Positions 16,032 through 24,700 of a DNA stretch of 64,000 bases are shown in pieces; positions within the stretch are counted from its first letter, which is position 1; each line of letters begins with the position of its first letter. A program made the translations under genes and the position numbers. The stretch lies in contig JAHIQD010000019.1 of assembly GCA_018902795.1 (NCBI GenBank), forward strand, positions 1-64,000, given 5' to 3'. A model generated the notes under the pieces. It was not told the origin of the DNA, ran no database searches, and saw only the letters and a list, made by a program, of their open reading frames with translations. Source of the stretch: Bacteroidota bacterium (GTDB lineage: Bacteria > Bacteroidota > Bacteroidia > Flavobacteriales > Weeksellaceae).

Positions 16032-19000
16032 TTAAACATTGTTTTCTTTTCTGTTTCTCACTTTGGTATGGTAGAAAACGTTTGGTTTTGTACCAATTTC
16101 CTCAAGCAAAGTATATCTTCTGTTGGTGTTGTATAACGCTCTAACTTCTGAAGTTTTGTCGTTCATATCACCGAATTTCATAGCACCTGTAGAACAAGCG
16201 TTCACACATGCTGTAGAGAATTCCCCATCTTTTATTCTTCTTCCTTCTTTCTTCGCTTCAAGAATCGTGTTCTGTGTCATTTGGATACACATTGAACATT
16301 TTTCCATTACCCCTCTTGTTCTTACAACCACATCCGGATTCAGTACCATTCTTCCTAAATCGTTATTCTGATTGAAGTCGAATTTATCATTCAGGTTATA
16401 AGTAAACCAGTTGAATCTCCTTACTTTGTAAGGACAGTTATTCGCACAGTATCTTGTACCGATACATCTGTTATAAGCCATTTGGTTCTGTCCCTGTTTA
16501 CCGTGAGAAGTTGCCGCTACCGGACAAACTGTTTCACACGGTGCATGGTTACAGTGCTGGCACATCACCGGCTGGAAGATCACATCAGGATTGTCTGCAG
16601 GATGGTTTAAGATTCCGCTTTCTTTATCCATAAAATGACCGTACATTCCAGGAACATTAAGATCAGCAGTGATGGCCTCTTCCTGAGAAAGTTTTCCGTC
16701 TTTATTCAAATCGATATCAGCAGGAATGTTGGTAGAATAGTAACGGTCGATTCTCAACCAGTACATATCTCTGGACATTCTCACCTCTTCTTTACCTACA
16801 ACCGGAACGTTGTTTTCAGCCTGACATGCAATAATACATGCTCCACAACCCGTACATGAGTTCAAGTCAACCGATAAGTTAAAGTGTGGGCCGTCCATAT
16901 CATCGAAAGCATCCCAAAGGTCGATTTTACCAGCTGGTAAAGCTCCACCGATGGTGTGATATTCCAATGGTTTGTTCCATCCTAATTTCTCGTCATCGAA
17001 TTTTACATTTAAGAAAGTATCCAAAGGAACCTCTCTTGCAATCTCGTAACGTCCCATCAAGGTATTCTGAAGCTGCATTCCTGCAAATTCATGAGCCTCT
17101 CCGGTTTTCTCAATAGTTACATTGGATAAAACTGAATTTGAACCGTCAAATAAAGGATATGCGTTAACACCGGTTTCAGCAACTTTCCCTGAATCTTTCT
17201 TTCCGTAACCAAGAGCAAGTCCCATAGAACCTTCTGCCTGACCCGGTTGGATATACACAGGAACATTGTTAATTTTCACGCCGTTAACGGTAAGGTTTAC
17301 AACAGATCCTCCTAACTGCATTCTTGCGTTCAGGTCGTTGTCAATACCTAATTTCTGAGCATCTCTTGGAGAAATCGTTAAATAGTTATCCCACGAAAGT
17401 CTCGTAATTGGATCCGGTAATTCCTGCAACCAAGGGTTGTTTGCCTGAGTTCCGTCTCCTATAGAAGTTTTTGTATAAAGCACCAATTCCAAATCGGATG
17501 CTTTAAAGTTATTTAATTCAGTGGCAGCCTGTGCAGCATTACCGCCTGTATAAGAAAGCGATCCTATAACGCTTCCACCTTCAATTACACCATTGTAAAG
17601 TGCTTTATTGAAAGTAGTTCCACCGATGAGAGTGGCTGCATTCGCTTTTAAATAATCGTAATAATTATTGGCTGCATTGTTTTTACCGTTCATCCAAACC
17701 AATAGAGATTCTTCGATCTGTCTTGATTTGTAAATTTTCTGAATGGTAGGCTGCATTAAGGTATAAATACCTGTCTGAGGAGCCATATCACCCCATGACT
17801 CCAGCCAGTTTGCTACAGGAATTACAGCTTTCGCCGCTTTGTACATTTCGTTTTTCTTATCAGCAACAGCAACTACACAAGCTACTTTTGCCAACAGTTT
17901 TTTGAAATCTTCACCTTTATTGCTGGAGTAAATCGGGTTTACATTGTTGGTAATCAACACCCCAACCTGACCTGAATTCATCCAACCTAAAAATTCCTGA
18001 TATTTACCTGCATCAAATTCCTTAAGGAAGTTTGCTTTACCTGTGAAAGCAGATGATGCTAATTTTTGATTGATTAAATGTGCTAAAACGTGAGCCGCTT
18101 TGGAACCGTCAGCAAAAACAACAGCATTGCTGCCTTTTGCCTGTAATTCTTTAACGATTTCGGCAGCTTCCTTACTGGTTGTACCTCCGTTAAGACCGTT
18201 GTACACTTCAACAAGAACTTTGTTTACTGCACTTGGCTTCAATTTAATTCTGGTATCAGCGTTGGCACCTGTTAAAGACATGTTGGACTCAATCTGAATG
18301 TGTCTCAACATATCCGGACCTGGCTTTCTTGCTGCGGCATATGAAGTTTCTAATGAACCTCCGTTATAATCTCCTAAGAAATCTGCCTGGAAAGAAACCA
18401 CCAACTGTGTTTTAGATAAATCGTAAACCGGCAATGCTCTCTGTCCGAAAACTTCCTGTGCCGCATCTAAAGCTGCGGTGTGAGGAACTGCATCATAAGT
18501 AACCAGTTCCGCAGTAGGATATTTGGTTTTAAAATCTGCAAATAATCTTTTGAAAGTTGGCGAAGCGTAAGAATGTGACAAAACCACAATTTTCTTTCCT
18601 CGTGCCTGTGCATCTGACAAACCTTTAAGAACGAAATCATCTACTTTATCGAAGGTTTCATCTTTACCGTCAAGTTTTGGCTGTTTTACTTTATCATTGT
18701 CATAAAGTGAAAGTACTGCTGCCTGTGCTCTTGCATTGGTTTTACCCAATTCTTTAGCCAACGGATTCGGTTCAATTTTGATTGGTCTTCCTTCTCTGGT
18801 TTTTACTAAAACACTTGCGAAATCGTACCCGTCAAAATAGGTTGATGCATAATAATTTGGAACTCCCGGAATGATTTCGTGGGGTTTCACCACGTAAGGG
18901 ATGGTTTTGATCACCGGAGCTTCACAGGCAGCCAAAGTAACTGCAGCTGTGGAGAATCCTAAAAGCTTAAGAAAATCTCTTCTTGAAGTTCCTGACTCTT

Positions 19001-19130
19001 TCGACTGATCGTCTCCCAATAATTCATCCACCGGAATTTCGTTCTGAAACTCTTTCTGAGCCAGCTTACCGTTTAAGCTTGGATCTTTCAGTTCGTGAAT
19101 ACTTCTGAATTGTATTTTATTTGAAGCCAT
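16032..19130 (-). CDS. actB: Alternative Complex III subunit ActB (molybdopterin-oxidoreductase-like iron-sulfur protein)
   Basis: A 1032-aa fusion of a molybdopterin-oxidoreductase-like domain (about 75-740) and a ferredoxin-like domain (about 757-1032). The N-terminus holds a twin-arginine signal, TSRRDFLKLLGFS with RR at 50-51, followed by LAAC with C69, suggesting a Tat-exported lipoprotein. The ferredoxin part shows cysteine clusters beginning CTGCGACIIAC (from 759), CQHCNHAPCETVCP, CIGTRYCANNCP and CSMC with a late ACVNAC, enough for four clusters. In known ACIII the large domain lacks the molybdenum cofactor. A perfect EF-hand-type loop lies at 807-818. Confidence 0.94.
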   Translation of the reverse strand: MASNKIQFRSIHELKDPSLNGKLAQKEFQNEIPVDELLGDDQSKESGTSRRDFLKLLGFSTAAVTLAACEAPVIKTIPYVVKPHEIIPGVPNYYASTYFDGYDFASVLVKTREGRPIKIEPNPLAKELGKTNARAQAAVLSLYDNDKVKQPKLDGKDETFDKVDDFVLKGLSDAQARGKKIVVLSHSYASPTFKRLFADFKTKYPTAELVTYDAVPHTAALDAAQEVFGQRALPVYDLSKTQLVVSFQADFLGDYNGGSLETSYAAARKPGPDMLRHIQIESNMSLTGANADTRIKLKPSAVNKVLVEVYNGLNGGTTSKEAAEIVKELQAKGSNAVVFADGSKAAHVLAHLINQKLASSAFTGKANFLKEFDAGKYQEFLGWMNSGQVGVLITNNVNPIYSSNKGEDFKKLLAKVACVVAVADKKNEMYKAAKAVIPVANWLESWGDMAPQTGIYTLMQPTIQKIYKSRQIEESLLVWMNGKNNAANNYYDYLKANAATLIGGTTFNKALYNGVIEGGSVIGSLSYTGGNAAQAATELNNFKASDLELVLYTKTSIGDGTQANNPWLQELPDPITRLSWDNYLTISPRDAQKLGIDNDLNARMQLGGSVVNLTVNGVKINNVPVYIQPGQAEGSMGLALGYGKKDSGKVAETGVNAYPLFDGSNSVLSNVTIEKTGEAHEFAGMQLQNTLMGRYEIAREVPLDTFLNVKFDDEKLGWNKPLEYHTIGGALPAGKIDLWDAFDDMDGPHFNLSVDLNSCTGCGACIIACQAENNVPVVGKEEVRMSRDMYWLRIDRYYSTNIPADIDLNKDGKLSQEEAITADLNVPGMYGHFMDKESGILNHPADNPDVIFQPVMCQHCNHAPCETVCPVAATSHGKQGQNQMAYNRCIGTRYCANNCPYKVRRFNWFTYNLNDKFDFNQNNDLGRMVLNPDVVVRTRGVMEKCSMCIQMTQNTILEAKKEGRRIKDGEFSTACVNACSTGAMKFGDMNDKTSEVRALYNTNRRYTLLEEIGTKPNVFYHTKVRNRKENNV

Positions 19131-19151
19131 TGATACTTCTAATTTTTGTTA

Positions 19152-20519
19152 TTAATAATGACATTTACCACACTCAAGCCCTCCAATAGCATCTACCGTA
19201 ATCTTAGTACCTGAACCGTATTGTTTTTTCAGTTTTTCGTGTAGATTTTTGAAGTACTCTTTATTATAACCGTTGTTCATATCAACTTCTGTTGTTCTAT
19301 GACATTCGATACACCATCCCATGGTGAAGTCGTTTGCCATATGCACCACATTCATGGTATCCACCTGTCCGTGACAAGCTTTACAAACTACATCAATCTT
19401 AGCCTCAGGGTTTTTCTTGTTGTATGAAGTGATAATTGCCTGCTCTCCTGCCACAACGTGTTGTGAGTGGTTGAAGTAAACAAAATCAGGCATATTGTGG
19501 ATTCTTGTCCATTCAACAGGCTGAGTTTTGCCGGTGTACTGCTGTTTCGCAGGATCCCATCCGGTTGCAGCATATATCTTCTGGATTTCTCCGTCGTAGA
19601 AAGATTTATCTTTACCTGGCTCCATATATTTTCCGGTATATTCGGAAATAGTACGGTGACAGTTCATACAAACGTTCATCGAAGGAATTTCTGATACTTT
19701 ACCGTATTTCGCGGAAGAGTGACAAAGCTGACAGTCGATTTTATTTTCACCTGCGTGAATCTTGTGAGAGAAGTGAATCGGCTGTTCAGGCTTATATCCT
19801 TTATATACCCCAATCCACATCATCCAGTTCCAGATTCCGTAAGCAGCTAACACTCCTAATACAACCAGAATACCTTTTCCTACAAAGTGATATCTCTTAT
19901 AAAGATCTGCAAGGGAAGTAGTTCTTGTCGCGTTCAGCACTGATAATTCTTCACTTTCCTGAAGTTTTACCAACTGTCTCAGTTTTAACAGCAACCAAAG
20001 CAAGAGACCGCCAATAGCAAGCAATGAAATCAGGATAATTTTTGAATTAACTGATTCTTTTTTTGCTGCTTCCAGAGCTGCCACTGAACTGGTATCAGTT
20101 GCTGCCGCTGCGCCCGCTTCTGCAGCAGGTGCGGCCGCTGGAGGATTGGTGGTGTACTCTAAAATGTCGTTAATATCCTGATCTGTAAGATTAGGAAACT
20201 GAAGCATTTCAGTTTTGTTGAACTTCTCAAAAACTTCATTGGCATACTTGTCACCAGAAGCTCTTAATGCCTTATTGTCTTTAATCCATTTGTGAAGCCA
20301 GTCTGTATCCAGATTCTGCTCCTTTTTAAGCTTGTCTACTACGCCTCCTAATGCAGGACCAACAAGTTGCTTATCTAATGCGTGACACGCCGTACAGTTT
20401 GCTTTAAAAAGCTTTTCACCGTTCTTGGCATCTCCTTGAGCGTAAATAGAAGCACTGGTCGACAGCAATAATCCTATTGCGATAAGACCCCTTTTGTAAT
20501 GCTTTCTCCAACTAATCAT
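19152..20519 (-). CDS. actA: Alternative Complex III subunit ActA (multiheme cytochrome c, six CxxCH motifs)
   Basis: A 455-aa cytochrome with a signal peptide (about 1-27) and six heme-binding motifs. One is at C42-H46 in an N-terminal class I cytochrome c-like domain (29-128). Five are at 263-267, 284-288, 379-383, 403-407 and 450-454 in the C-terminal part. Between them lie an Ala/Pro-rich linker (128-150) and two membrane helices (about 160-180 and 214-236). ActA carries electrons from the ActB clusters toward the monoheme ActE. Many ActA proteins are described as pentaheme, so the N-terminal monoheme domain looks like an addition. It is the first gene of the operon. Confidence 0.92.
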   Translation of the reverse strand: MISWRKHYKRGLIAIGLLLSTSASIYAQGDAKNGEKLFKANCTACHALDKQLVGPALGGVVDKLKKEQNLDTDWLHKWIKDNKALRASGDKYANEVFEKFNKTEMLQFPNLTDQDINDILEYTTNPPAAAPAAEAGAAAATDTSSVAALEAAKKESVNSKIILISLLAIGGLLLWLLLKLRQLVKLQESEELSVLNATRTTSLADLYKRYHFVGKGILVVLGVLAAYGIWNWMMWIGVYKGYKPEQPIHFSHKIHAGENKIDCQLCHSSAKYGKVSEIPSMNVCMNCHRTISEYTGKYMEPGKDKSFYDGEIQKIYAATGWDPAKQQYTGKTQPVEWTRIHNMPDFVYFNHSQHVVAGEQAIITSYNKKNPEAKIDVVCKACHGQVDTMNVVHMANDFTMGWCIECHRTTEVDMNNGYNKEYFKNLHEKLKKQYGSGTKITVDAIGGLECGKCHY

Positions 20520-20569
20520 TTATAAAATCTTGGGTTAGTAAAATATTTTGAGTTTACTTTTCAATTGGG

Positions 20570-20577
20570 CAAAAATA
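20570..20577 (-). promoter_or_regulatory. Candidate -7 element of the act operon
   Basis: TATTTTTG on the minus strand matches TAnnTTTG and lies 50 nt before the actA ATG. No convincing TTG is present at the right distance upstream, so this is a weak call. Confidence 0.4.
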
Positions 20578-20660
20578 AGACTTTTAACAGAAATTTAACG
20601 GCAGAAAAAATGAGCAATCCATCATTTGGGTTAATTTGTATCAATTCTAAATAACAAATG

Positions 20661-20690
20661 TTGGTATAATTTTTATTTGTTATAAATTTG
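20661..20690 (+). promoter_or_regulatory. Promoter of the SPOR-domain gene
   Basis: TTG (20661-20663), 19 nt, then TAAATTTG (20683-20690) match the Bacteroidota consensus exactly. The ATG at 20707 follows 16 nt later. Confidence 0.8.
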
Positions 20691-20706
20691 CCCAAATTAA
20701 TGTTTG

Positions 20707-21234
20707 ATGAAATATATTCTTAAAATATTTACCGCCCTTTCTTTCTTTGTAATTAATGCAATTGATGCACAGCAAGTTGTAAAAAACGACACCATATCCG
20801 GAACTCCACTTACCATCAGCATGGATAAAAAAGTGAATGATCTGCTGGTAAATATCGAAGACAAATGTGCCACCACCAACATAGGTTACGGTGAAGATAG
20901 AGCTCCGAAATCTACAGCTCCAAAGATTGTTGTACCCGAAAAAGAACTTTCCAGAGCGGAAATATGCAGAAGAAACCCAAGAATTATGGGATACAAGATT
21001 CAGCTCTCTGTTGTAAAAACCAATGAAGAAGCCCGGGAAGTCGGGATGTTCTTCCGCAGAAGGTTCCCTAATATGAAAGTAGAAATTGACGCATCCTTAA
21101 GACCTAATTATAAAGTGCTTGCAGGAAGTTATCTTACCAAGCAAAGCGCTGCAGCTGATCTTGCGAAAATCAAGCAGCATTTTAACGGCGCAATTGCTAT
21201 CCAATACCGTGTTTTCTGTGTAGAAGCAAAATAA
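20707..21234 (+). CDS. Secreted SPOR-domain protein
   Basis: A 175-aa exported protein with a signal peptide (cleavage expected near residue 21, NAIDAQ) and a C-terminal SPOR domain (about 95-173, from GYKIQLSVVKTNEEA to AIQYRVFCVEAK). SPOR domains bind denuded peptidoglycan at division sites. The linker carries two cysteines (KCATTN, EICRRN) whose pairing is unknown. The ATG at 20707 is used rather than the TTG at 20704. It is monocistronic, with its own promoter and terminator. Confidence 0.85.
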   Translation: MKYILKIFTALSFFVINAIDAQQVVKNDTISGTPLTISMDKKVNDLLVNIEDKCATTNIGYGEDRAPKSTAPKIVVPEKELSRAEICRRNPRIMGYKIQLSVVKTNEEAREVGMFFRRRFPNMKVEIDASLRPNYKVLAGSYLTKQSAAADLAKIKQHFNGAIAIQYRVFCVEAK

Positions 21235-21255
21235 TAAACGTCTGATCAACCAAAT

Positions 21256-21287
21256 AAAAAGCTCCGGAAGTTCCGGAGCTTTTTTTA
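21256..21287. terminator. Bidirectional terminator between the SPOR gene and the response regulator
   Basis: GCTCCGGAA (21261-21269) and TTCCGGAGC (21271-21279) form a near-perfect palindrome with A/T runs on both sides, serving both convergent genes. Confidence 0.85.
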
Positions 21288-21306
21288 GTTTTTGTCTTAT
21301 CGGCAA

Positions 21307-21993
21307 TTAATTCTTCACCAACAGTCTGAAACCTTCACCATGAACGTTGATGATTTCCAGACCTTCATCGTCACGCAAAAGTTTTCTCAGTTTCGCGATA
21401 TAAACATCCATACTTCTTGCGGTGAAATAATTCTCTTTCTTCCAGATCTTTCTCAAGGCCAGATCTCTCGGCATGAAATCGTTTCTGTGCATACAAAGCA
21501 ATTTCAGCAATTCATTTTCCTTTGGTGAAAGCTTGTATTCGTTATCGCCAACTCTCAGCTGACGCAGCATTGAATCAAAGAAAATATTGGAAATTTTGAA
21601 CTGCTCCTGCTCTTCATCTTCCAAAACTGCACTTCTCTGCAAAATCGCTTTAATCTTGTAAAGCAGAAGCTCCGTATCAAAAGGCTTGGTGATATAATCA
21701 TCCGCGCCTAACTGGTAGCCCTTCAGAATATCCTCGCGCATATTTCTTGCCGTGAGGAAAATAATCGGGGTGTTTTTATCAATTCTTTTTACATCTTCCG
21801 CAAGACTGAAACCGTCTTTTTTCGGCATCATGACATCAAAAATACAAATATCGAATTCGTTTTCTGTAAATTCTTTCAATCCCTGTTCGCCATCGGTTGC
21901 AAGGGTGACTTCAAAATTATTTATGGTTAAATAATCCTTTAAAACAGCACCAAAACTTTGGTCGTCTTCTACTAATAAGATTCTGTTGCTCAT
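21307..21993 (-). CDS. OmpR/PhoB-family response regulator
   Basis: A 228-aa two-component regulator. The receiver domain (1-118) has the acidic pocket E9-D10-D11, phospho-acceptor D53 in IFDVMMP, and the conserved Lys of ITKPFD. The winged-helix DNA-binding domain (about 130-228) includes LSPKENELLKLLCMH and SMDVYIAKLRKLL. It is encoded 97 nt downstream of its likely partner kinase. This pair resembles the RprX/RprY style of two-component systems in Bacteroidota; the signal is not evident from the sequence. Confidence 0.92.
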   Translation of the reverse strand: MSNRILLVEDDQSFGAVLKDYLTINNFEVTLATDGEQGLKEFTENEFDICIFDVMMPKKDGFSLAEDVKRIDKNTPIIFLTARNMREDILKGYQLGADDYITKPFDTELLLYKIKAILQRSAVLEDEEQEQFKISNIFFDSMLRQLRVGDNEYKLSPKENELLKLLCMHRNDFMPRDLALRKIWKKENYFTARSMDVYIAKLRKLLRDDEGLEIINVHGEGFRLLVKN

Positions 21994-22090
21994 AATTTCA
22001 TTTATTTAAATTTGGTTGATTAAGGTTAAAAGTCTCCTTCCAGCCCTAATTTTTGATGTTAAAATAGTATCACTTAATTACTCAATACAG

Positions 22091-23641
22091 TTAAAGGTTC
22101 ATCGGCAGCTTTATCGTAAAGGTACTTCCTTTTCCTTTTTGGGAATCTACGATAACCTGTCCTTTGTGCAGTTCGACAATCTTTTTCACATACGAAAGCC
22201 CAAGCCCCTGCCCTTTTACATTATGAATATTTCCGGTTTCTTCGCGGAAGAATTTTTCAAAAATCCTGGATCGGTTATCGGTTTCCATACCCATTCCTTT
22301 ATCTGAAATTTCCACGACATACCAGCTTCCTTCGTTTCTGGTTTTTACTTTAATTTCTGGCGCTTCCGGCGAGTATTTATTGGCATTGTCGAGTAAATTC
22401 ACCAAGGCATTCGAAATATGAAATTCATCAATTTTGAAATTATACTTTTCGGTATTAAATTCCTGGGTTAACGTTCCGTTCCTTTGAGCTACAATCAAAC
22501 CGAAAGATTCTGTAATTCTTTTAATCAGGGATCTAACATCGGTTTCCCTAAGGAATAATTTCACTTCATTACGTTCAAGCTTGGACATGTTCAGCACGTT
22601 TTCCACCTGCTTTTTCATCCGAAGATTTTCCTGTTTAATCAGACCCGAATAATATTTCACTTTTTCCGGATTGGTTGCAATTTTATCATTCGCCAAAGAA
22701 TCGGTAGCTACAGAAATGGTTGCAAGCGGCGTTTTAAACTCGTGCGACATGTTGTTGATAAAGTCGGTTTTCACCTCCGCAATTTTTTTCTGCCGCATCA
22801 TATAATTAATGGAGATTATATAAATACCCAAAATCGTCAAAAGCGACATGAAAGTTCCGAGAAGCATCGGCAGATTATTTTTCGCAAGTGAATAGTCTTT
22901 ACGTGGAAAAACTACGGAAATGGTATAGAGCGTGCGGTCTTTGCTGTCGGTAAAAAGCGGATAAGTATAATTCCCTTTGTCTTTCTGGTCGACATAAATG
23001 CTGTTCACCACTTTGGTAATTCTGTTTTTACTGTCCATCACCGCAAAACCAAACTTCGTATTCAGGCCGTTAAGTTTTAGCTCTTTTGAAAGCACAGAAT
23101 CCAGCGTCTCCACATCTACGCGTCTTTCAATGGGTAAATTGGAAGCACTGAGTTTGGCAAATTCCTTCAGCGCGTAAGTATTGTTATTAATGTCTTTGCT
23201 TAATTGCGCGGTTAGCGGTTGCGAAGAATTCCGTTCTTTTTTGATTTTCAGGATACCTTCGTCGGTATAAAGTTTGGTGAGTTTTAAACTGTCTCCTTTC
23301 TGAGAGATCGGGAAGTTTTGGTTTTCGACAATACTTTTCTGGAAAGTAATGGTCGATCTGTTTGCAGAATCCGAGTTCTGCTGAATATACGTTTGAGTAG
23401 GCTGATTACTGCTGTCTACAACATTTTTGGCGAAATTTTTATAATCCTTATTCAGGTATTTATCCACCTCCAGTTGCTGGGTTTTTAAAGAGGAAGATTC
23501 CAGTGCGGAATACACCTTATTCGAAAAATCCTGGTTAAGGGCGGAGTAGAGTTCTTTAATCCAATATAATTGCAACGTGACGAAAACAATCATTGAAATC
23601 GTCATCAATACAGAGATAAATGGAATAAACTTATTATTCAT
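22091..23641 (-). CDS. Membrane sensor histidine kinase
   Basis: A 516-aa kinase with two membrane helices (about 8-27 and 258-280) flanking a periplasmic sensor region of about 230 residues. The cytoplasmic part has the H-box MSHEFKTPLATIS (H300), the N-box NALVNLLDNANKYSP, G1 SDKGMGM and G2 GQGLGLSYV. No HAMP domain is obvious between TM2 and the H-box; the helix runs directly into MRQKKIAEVKTDF. It phosphorylates the response regulator encoded just downstream on the same strand. The sensor region gives no recognisable ligand. Confidence 0.92.
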   Translation of the reverse strand: MNNKFIPFISVLMTISMIVFVTLQLYWIKELYSALNQDFSNKVYSALESSSLKTQQLEVDKYLNKDYKNFAKNVVDSSNQPTQTYIQQNSDSANRSTITFQKSIVENQNFPISQKGDSLKLTKLYTDEGILKIKKERNSSQPLTAQLSKDINNNTYALKEFAKLSASNLPIERRVDVETLDSVLSKELKLNGLNTKFGFAVMDSKNRITKVVNSIYVDQKDKGNYTYPLFTDSKDRTLYTISVVFPRKDYSLAKNNLPMLLGTFMSLLTILGIYIISINYMMRQKKIAEVKTDFINNMSHEFKTPLATISVATDSLANDKIATNPEKVKYYSGLIKQENLRMKKQVENVLNMSKLERNEVKLFLRETDVRSLIKRITESFGLIVAQRNGTLTQEFNTEKYNFKIDEFHISNALVNLLDNANKYSPEAPEIKVKTRNEGSWYVVEISDKGMGMETDNRSRIFEKFFREETGNIHNVKGQGLGLSYVKKIVELHKGQVIVDSQKGKGSTFTIKLPMNL

Positions 23642-23831
23642 TACAGAATTTTTAATTTGAATTGTTAAAATTACTGATTTTATGATTATTAAAACATAAA
23701 AAACATAGAAATATTGTGTTTAATTTCTTAAAATACTTTTTTTTAACATATTATTTCCAATACCTCAAGATAGCTTATTTGAAATCAGTTACATAAAAAA
23801 TAAAGAATTAAATTTGTTAAAATTTACCATT

Positions 23832-24326
23832 ATGGAATCGCAAATTGTATTTAATAAGGATTTTGATTCGGCGAGCATTTATCTCATGAATGTGTATAAC
23901 GAAGACGTATATGTGGTTTGGGATTATTTTACGAAGGCAGAATTGCTGGATCAATGGTGGGCGCCGAAACCCTGGAAATGCGAAACAAGAAAATTAGATT
24001 TTCGCGAAGGCGGAACCTGGAATTATGCCATGGTGGGGCCGGAAAACGAAAGGCATTATGCCGGTGTAAATTATCAGGAAATTACGTTTCACAGAAGCAT
24101 TTCCTGCGCAGACTTTTTCACTGACGAAAACGGAAATCTCAACACCGCATTTCCTTCTGTGAACTGGCTGATCGGTTTTACCGGTGTTGAAGAAGGCACC
24201 AAACTCACCGTGAATATTCATTTCAATTCTGAAAACGATATGAGACAAATCCTGGACATGGGTTTTGAAGAAGGCTTTAAAACAGGACTGAATCAGCTTT
24301 CTGAACTTCTCAATAAAAAAGACTGA
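23832..24326 (+). CDS. SRPBCC/AHSA1-type domain protein
   Basis: A 164-aa single-domain protein of the START-like SRPBCC superfamily (Aha1 C-terminal type). It has the typical VWDYFTKAELLDQWWAPKPWKCE opening, LDFREGGTWNYAMVGPE and the C-terminal GFKTGLNQLSELL helix. Such proteins have a hydrophobic cavity; specific ligands are unknown for this subgroup. The ATG at 23832 is chosen over an upstream TTG because TAAATTTG at 23809-23816 looks like the -7 box. Its TGA is part of the terminator stem. Confidence 0.85.
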   Translation: MESQIVFNKDFDSASIYLMNVYNEDVYVVWDYFTKAELLDQWWAPKPWKCETRKLDFREGGTWNYAMVGPENERHYAGVNYQEITFHRSISCADFFTDENGNLNTAFPSVNWLIGFTGVEEGTKLTVNIHFNSENDMRQILDMGFEEGFKTGLNQLSELLNKKD

Positions 24327-24345
24327 TCTCACAATCAGTCTTTTC
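24316..24345. terminator. Bidirectional terminator overlapping the SRPBCC stop codon
   Basis: GACTGA (24321-24326, including the TGA stop) pairs with TCAGTC (24335-24340), flanked by A and T runs that serve both converging genes. Confidence 0.75.
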
Positions 24346-24346
24346 A

Positions 24347-24700
24347 TTATTTGAAAAGCTCTTCATCCATAAAATACTGAATGATAGCTTTTTTCATCAA
24401 AATCTGCTGTTCATTCGGTTTCAGCTCCGGTAGTTGTTCCACTTCATCGAAATGCGGATAACCGTCATCGTCGTAATGCGAAAATTTAAAGTACCCGAAA
24501 GGCTCCAAAAGCCTGCAAACCGCAATGTGAAGAATGTTGAGTTTGTCATCCTTCGTATATTTCTGCTGTCCGCTTCCAAGTTCCTGAACACCGATTAGGA
24601 ACAAAATAGTATCAATCTGAGGATGTTTATCGGTATCGAAATTTTCAACGAAAAACGCTTCCACTTCTTCCCAAAGCTGACTGTCTGTCTTATTTTCCAT
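24347..24700 (-). CDS. Conserved hypothetical protein
   Basis: A 117-aa soluble, acidic, mostly helical protein that I do not recognise. It begins MENKTDSQLWEEVEAFFVENFD and ends with a helical MKKAIIQYFMDEELF. There is no signal peptide or membrane segment. Its ATG lies inside the end of the oligopeptidase gene (11-nt overlap), so it is translated from the same transcript. The tight coupling suggests a retained gene rather than a chance frame. Confidence 0.7.
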   Translation of the reverse strand: MENKTDSQLWEEVEAFFVENFDTDKHPQIDTILFLIGVQELGSGQQKYTKDDKLNILHIAVCRLLEPFGYFKFSHYDDDGYPHFDEVEQLPELKPNEQQILMKKAIIQYFMDEELFK

